In this document: positions 60,477-64,000 of the stretch, piece by piece
Position numbering within the stretch: the stretch's first letter is position 1
Layout of the letters: the number at the start of each line of letters is the position of its first letter
Assembly (NCBI GenBank): GCA_035530875.1
Contig: DATKUB010000057.1
Coordinates: 1-64,000, forward strand
DNA from: JANXYY01 sp035530875
GTDB lineage: Bacteria > Actinomycetota > Actinomycetes > Nanopelagicales > Nanopelagicaceae
Length of the DNA stretch: 64,000 nt
Direction: 5' to 3'
Program-made: the position numbers and the translations under genes
The notes under the pieces: generated by a model
Told to the model about the DNA's origin: nothing
Seen by the model: the letters and a program-made list of their open reading frames with translations, nothing else
Databases searched by the model: none

Positions 60477-62218
60477 ACGAATTGTCCTTGACAGGGATTT
60501 ACCGGCTTTGGCTTTGGTTTTGGCGACGGCTTAGGCGTTGGTTTTGGGGTTGGAGTTGGGGTGCCAGTCGGTGTCGGGGTGCCCGTGGGTGTCGGGGTAG
60601 GTGTTGGGATCGGCTTGACTCCTTGGGTTAGAACAAAACTCACGGGGGCGCTCGAGGGGGCGTGAACCCCGGTCGGATCTGCGAAGTCAACGGTTGCGTT
60701 CCAGCTTCCGGCTGGCAACCCACTTATAGATACATTCCAAGTGCCGCTGGCAATGCGTGTGGCGGTCTGGGTTAATATGAGTTGCGACAAGGGCGGCTGA
60801 TCTGCCGTTGGAATTACCTTGATTTTGACACCACCGGTAACAACCGGAGTTCCTGTGATTCGTAAGACGTCGATCCTCATAGTCACTGGAGAGTCTGTAC
60901 TACTGGATACGAGTTGACTGATATTGACCGTATCGGGTTCATTGATGGGTAGGTAGTCACCAGGCTGGGGAGTCCAGGTTCCTTTAGTCAGCGCGAGGAA
61001 GGCATTGGCATCGCCACGGAATACGCTTAGGTCCACCCTAGAACTCAGGACACCGTATTTGTTACCGATCCCGCACGATGTAAATTGCCACATTGCCCAC
61101 TGTGCAGTGCAATCACTCTGAGTCCAAGGTGTTGTATAGCAACCGAAAGTACGTTGACCTGGGTTTGCAAGTGGGTCGTATGGATTAACGCCGTAATGTG
61201 CGATCCAAAGTGGGAAGTTTCTAAATGCCGTGTTCTTAGCGAGAGCCCGTTCTAAAAAGGTCGGGTAGGAGTACACGATAGGCGCCCGTCCGGTGCGCTC
61301 TTGCATCGTCGTAAGCCAGGTGAGAGCGAACAGAGTGATATTTGCTGCCGTGGCATATTTTATGCACGAATGTTTGGTGTTGTAGCGGATGCAGTTGTTC
61401 TCCATATCCAGGGCATACGGAAGATCGTGTGAGCTATACCCGCCAACACTAGCCAAGCGCCAAATGGCCTTCTCTGCTTGCGCCTTGGCTTCGGTAATGA
61501 CAGCCGCGGGATCCTTTGTATCTGGAAGATAGGCGTAGTGGTAAAAGCCTGTGTACAGTCCTGCGGCTTGTGCCGCGAGGCGATCGAACGGCGCATATTT
61601 CGCGGCGCTGGCATCGGCTGCATCATGTGCATCGGACGCTTTGATCATGACGAACCGCGTTCCAGCCGCGTACATTTTCGCGAAATCTATTGGCGTGTTC
61701 CCGTTATGTTGCCACTGGCTTATGTCTGCGCCCAGAATTCGTTTCGCCGGTCCCGATCCTTGGACAAGGGATAAGTCAGCAGCTTTAGGCGAAGTTAACT
61801 TGATATGACGTGCTGGTGAGAAAGCCTTCCTCGCGTTGATAACTGCGACCGCGCGGTACGACATCTTGGCCGTAATGTTGGCCACTGTCTGTTGAATCGA
61901 CCAGGTTCCCGCTGGAGTGGTCTTGGCTGTCAGCTTTGAGTCGACCCATTTTCCTGCATATTTAGATTGAACCGTCACCACAACCCGAGCCCTAGCTGGA
62001 ACCACCGTGCCATAGAGAGCCACCACTGTTGAACCCTCGCTCGGGGTCTGTTTGATGGAAAGCGACAATCGTGGCGCCCGCCTGCTCGGACTCTTCTTTG
62101 ACTTTGAAACCGATTTCTTTGGTACTGAGTGAACCTTCGAAGCGGCCTGGGTGCTTGGTGCAGATAGCAACACTAAGCAGGCCACCAGCCCAAGAGCGGT
62201 AACTGCCTTGCGCCGCAT
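60470..62218 (-). CDS. Secreted GH25 lysozyme
   Basis: 582 residues. Signal peptide at the N-terminus (KAVTALGLVACLVLLSAPS), a Lys/Ser-rich linker and an immunoglobulin-like region, then a GH25 catalytic domain (about 165-400) with ILGADISQWQHNG, FVMIKASDA, GFYHYAYL and LPYALDMENN, which supply the Asp/Glu pair. A C-terminal Ig-like domain and a Pro/Thr/Lys tail (KPTPKPSPKPKPKPVNP) follow. It cuts peptidoglycan between MurNAc and GlcNAc. Its last seven bases overlap the convergent Pcs-like gene. The Pro/Lys tail may hold it in the wall. Confidence 0.9.
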   Translation of the reverse strand: MRRKAVTALGLVACLVLLSAPSTQAASKVHSVPKKSVSKSKKSPSRRAPRLSLSIKQTPSEGSTVVALYGTVVPARARVVVTVQSKYAGKWVDSKLTAKTTPAGTWSIQQTVANITAKMSYRAVAVINARKAFSPARHIKLTSPKAADLSLVQGSGPAKRILGADISQWQHNGNTPIDFAKMYAAGTRFVMIKASDAHDAADASAAKYAPFDRLAAQAAGLYTGFYHYAYLPDTKDPAAVITEAKAQAEKAIWRLASVGGYSSHDLPYALDMENNCIRYNTKHSCIKYATAANITLFALTWLTTMQERTGRAPIVYSYPTFLERALAKNTAFRNFPLWIAHYGVNPYDPLANPGQRTFGCYTTPWTQSDCTAQWAMWQFTSCGIGNKYGVLSSRVDLSVFRGDANAFLALTKGTWTPQPGDYLPINEPDTVNISQLVSSSTDSPVTMRIDVLRITGTPVVTGGVKIKVIPTADQPPLSQLILTQTATRIASGTWNVSISGLPAGSWNATVDFADPTGVHAPSSAPVSFVLTQGVKPIPTPTPTPTGTPTPTGTPTPTPKPTPKPSPKPKPKPVNPCQGQFVY

Positions 62219-62444
62219 TGAGTTCCAATCCTTAGTGACAGTCAAACTGACTTACGAAACTGTCTTGCGAACAATTTAATTTTACAGTTTCAGTATGTCA
62301 GCGATGCGCAAGGCACATTCGGGGGAACTCTGTGGGTATTCGCAGCATTTTCTACACCCTGACGACCAGGTGTTATTTGATGTTCGCCCTGCTGGCGACA
62401 GCGAGGGAATCCAAATTCTCAGTCGTTACAGATAACCTCGACCA

Positions 62445-63272
62445 GTGAAAATTGCTAAAGCTCAAATTCGGGCAGTGAGTGCCTTAATCCCTATTGCGCT
62501 CATTGCATTGCTTGCGTCCTGTACCTCTAGTTCGATTGGTTCTGCTAGCGGCGCCGCTGCAGCCGTTACGAATGGCGGTGCCACATCTTCGGCGGATGGT
62601 AAAGGGACTGAGTTTGATTTAGCAGTGCGCAACAACGCCGACAGCATTCCACTGATTGATCAAAATGGTGCGCAAACATCCCTAGGCGCTCTCAAGGGCA
62701 AGTATTTGGTCATCGCCCCATTCCTGACCACGTGCCAAGAGATTTGCCCTATGGTCAGTGCTAATTTCGGCCGTCTTTCAAGGGCGGTATCTAAAGCTGG
62801 ACTGAATGACAAGATTGCGTTAGTTGAATTGAGTGTAGATCCTGCTACGGATACGCCGGCGCGTCTCTTGGCTTACCAGAAGATTTTTGGGGCGGAACCA
62901 AACTGGAGTTTTTATACAGGCAGACCGGCCGATGTTTCGAAAGTTCTCGCAGCTTTAGGCATCGCATTCGAAACGAGGATGTTGACCAAGAGCGAGATCA
63001 AATCTGGCACTCCTGATTGGCAGACCGGAAAAGTGGTGAATCATGATGTGAGCCATCAAGACGTGGTCATCATTATTGGACCGGACGGCCATGAAAAATG
63101 GCTTGAAGAAGGAATTGCGAACACCGAAGGTCGGTCAATTCCAAAAAGGCTAAATAAGTATCTGAGCTCTCAGGGTCAACACAACCTTGCCTCCCCCGAT
63201 CCCATGGGGAGTTGGGCTGTTGGAGATGTTCTTCAGAAACTCAGCAAGTTTGGTGGCTTCAAGTTCGCCTAA
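62445..63272 (+). CDS. SCO1/SenC copper chaperone
   Basis: 275 residues. A lipoprotein signal with lipobox LLASCTS near residue 26 and a thioredoxin-like domain with the copper site TCQEICPMV and HDVSHQDVVII. SCO1 proteins deliver copper to the CuA site of cytochrome oxidase subunit II, here CtaC. GTG start at 62445. It stands alone after about 200 gene-free bases. The C-terminal 30 residues (WAVGDVLQKLSKFGGFKF) extend past the domain. Confidence 0.92.
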   Translation: MKIAKAQIRAVSALIPIALIALLASCTSSSIGSASGAAAAVTNGGATSSADGKGTEFDLAVRNNADSIPLIDQNGAQTSLGALKGKYLVIAPFLTTCQEICPMVSANFGRLSRAVSKAGLNDKIALVELSVDPATDTPARLLAYQKIFGAEPNWSFYTGRPADVSKVLAALGIAFETRMLTKSEIKSGTPDWQTGKVVNHDVSHQDVVIIIGPDGHEKWLEEGIANTEGRSIPKRLNKYLSSQGQHNLASPDPMGSWAVGDVLQKLSKFGGFKFA

Positions 63273-63335
63273 TCTCGATGTACTCCACGTGTCAGTACTC
63301 GCCCATACCATCCAAATAACCGGAGGGAATGGCAA

Positions 63336-63512
63336 ATGATTATTGACTGCGAGCGATGTGTGATCCGCCTCACTGGTCGTCACCACGAATGTGAAGACTG
63401 CGTGGTCACTTTCTTGCTGACGCCCGATTCGCTAACTGAGGCTGAAGAGCAGGCCCTGGCCGCGCTTTCCAGTGGCGGTCTGGTGCCGCCCCTGCGCCTA
63501 GAAGTTGTCTAA
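63336..63512 (+). CDS. Small actinobacterial zinc-binding protein (58 aa)
   Basis: ATG at 63336 with GGAGGG nearby; stop at 63510-63512. MIIDCERCVIRLTGRH and HECEDCVV give CxxC and CxxC pairs (residues 5/8 and 19/22), then VTFLLTP and LTEAEEQALAALSSGGLVPPL. I recall near-identical layouts in short actinobacterial proteins found beside the NlpC/P60 gene. It probably binds zinc; no function known. Short enough to be missed by length-filtered gene calling. Confidence 0.75.
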   Translation: MIIDCERCVIRLTGRHHECEDCVVTFLLTPDSLTEAEEQALAALSSGGLVPPLRLEVV

Positions 63513-63595
63513 AGGCTGACTTGAAGGCTGAGAATATTAGGTTGGAACCGTCTGTCAGGTTGTAAAGGCTTGACTCCCGCAGTTAGCCTGCCTCA

Positions 63596-64000
63596 ATGTC
63601 CCTGCGCGGTTTGAGGCTTGCGCTGCCCCTAGCGGTAGCGCTGATGGTCACCCTTTTTGTGGCTCCTGGCTCCGCGCTGGCCTCACCCAATACCTCCGTG
63701 TCGGCAGTTCAGGCTCAGGTTGATCGACTACAGACAGAGGCAGCTGCGGCAGCTGAGGCTGCAAATGGGGCAAGGGTGAGGCTATCTGCCTTGCAACACA
63801 CCCTGGCTGGTGTTCAGGGCCAGCGCGCAAAGGAAGGCGCCGCTCTCGGGGCGCTGAAAAATAACCTGGGCCAGATTGCCGCAAACGCATATAAAGACAA
63901 CGGCCTTGGCCCTGGAATCCAATTGCTTTTCGCCAAGAATCCGACCGAGTATCTGGCAAGTGCCAGCCAGTTGGAGGCGGTGACCAAGTCTCAATCTGTT
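63596..64000 (+). CDS. Secreted coiled-coil protein, N-terminus of probable NlpC/P60 peptidoglycan hydrolase
   Basis: 135 codons, cut by the window edge. A signal peptide (LALPLAVALMVTLFVAPGSALA) is followed by a long Ala/Gln/Leu-rich helix (VQAQVDRLQTEAAAAAEAAN onward) and a second coiled segment (LGALKNNLGQIAANAYKDNG). This is the N-terminal coiled coil seen in RipA/Rv2190c-type NlpC/P60 endopeptidases, which have their catalytic domain beyond the window. Synteny with mycobacteria (Rv2191 neighbour Rv2190c) supports the call; the catalytic domain itself is not visible. Confidence 0.72.
   Translation, partial: MSLRGLRLALPLAVALMVTLFVAPGSALASPNTSVSAVQAQVDRLQTEAAAAAEAANGARVRLSALQHTLAGVQGQRAKEGAALGALKNNLGQIAANAYKDNGLGPGIQLLFAKNPTEYLASASQLEAVTKSQSV

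Noticed and set aside
1..64000. CRISPR array
   Set aside because: No regularly spaced short direct repeats of 24-40 bases with unique spacers and no cas genes were seen.

Overview
The window looks like a chromosome segment of an actinobacterium (Actinomycetota). The evidence is gene content and order: glnA, DUF4191, lipA-lipB, TIGR01777, an actinobacterial-type sucB, lpdA, pepA, gcvT, cobT-like, glycerate kinase, erpA, a PfkB kinase, ctaC-ctaD-ctaF, qcrB-qcrA-qcrC-ctaE, trpD, a DEDDh/UvrC-like nuclease and the start of a secreted coiled-coil protein of NlpC/P60 type. From memory, this closely follows the Mycobacterium tuberculosis order from glnA1 (Rv2220) down to Rv2190c. Base composition is moderate rather than high GC, and many reading frames overlap by ATGA or have little or no leader. 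A streamlined planktonic lineage such as Nanopelagicales or a relative is possible, but that is inference only. No complete tRNA, rRNA or CRISPR array was seen.

Layout: 1-1.5 kb holds the end of an RraA/ComB-like operon and a DUF2007 protein. 1.7-6.6 kb is a decayed integration region next to the 3' end of glnA: an ATPase fragment, an integrase that has lost its N-terminal half, unknown genes, and repeated copies of the glnA 3' end and its terminator. 6.6-29.6 kb is core metabolism: glutamine synthesis, lipoate synthesis and use, a 2-oxo acid dehydrogenase E2/E3 pair, glycine cleavage T protein, NAD synthesis and Fe-S assembly, with two broken or degenerate genes among them. 29.6-32.7 kb holds a sortase with an ice-binding-type surface protein and a TusA/cysteine-desulfurase-like pair. 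32.8-35.7 kb is cytochrome oxidase ctaC-D-F. 35.7-44.7 kb is a divergent cluster for methylated-amine or betaine-type catabolism: two FAD/GcvT dehydrogenases, TetR, a trimethylamine-dehydrogenase-like flavoprotein and an SDR.

44.9-50.6 kb is the most unusual part. Six direct repeats, the last of which resembles the 3' end of a tRNA-Arg, alternate with five units of one or two genes each: GNAT, DUF4111-type nucleotidyltransferase, an AbiEi/NTase-like toxin-antitoxin pair, GNAT, and a P-loop kinase. It looks like a small cassette array built at a tRNA-derived attachment sequence with no recombinase nearby. Together with the amine cluster it separates the otherwise conserved cta and qcr groups by about 16 kb.

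50.7-64 kb returns to core: pirin, the cytochrome bc1-aa3 supercomplex genes, trpD, a nuclease, a phosphatidylcholine-synthase-like enzyme, a secreted GH25 lysozyme, a SCO1 copper protein and a cell-wall protein cut off by the window edge. The respiratory genes (ctaC/D/E/F, qcrA/B/C, SCO1) form one functional set. The E2/E3 pair, lipA/lipB and gcvT form a lipoate-dependent set.
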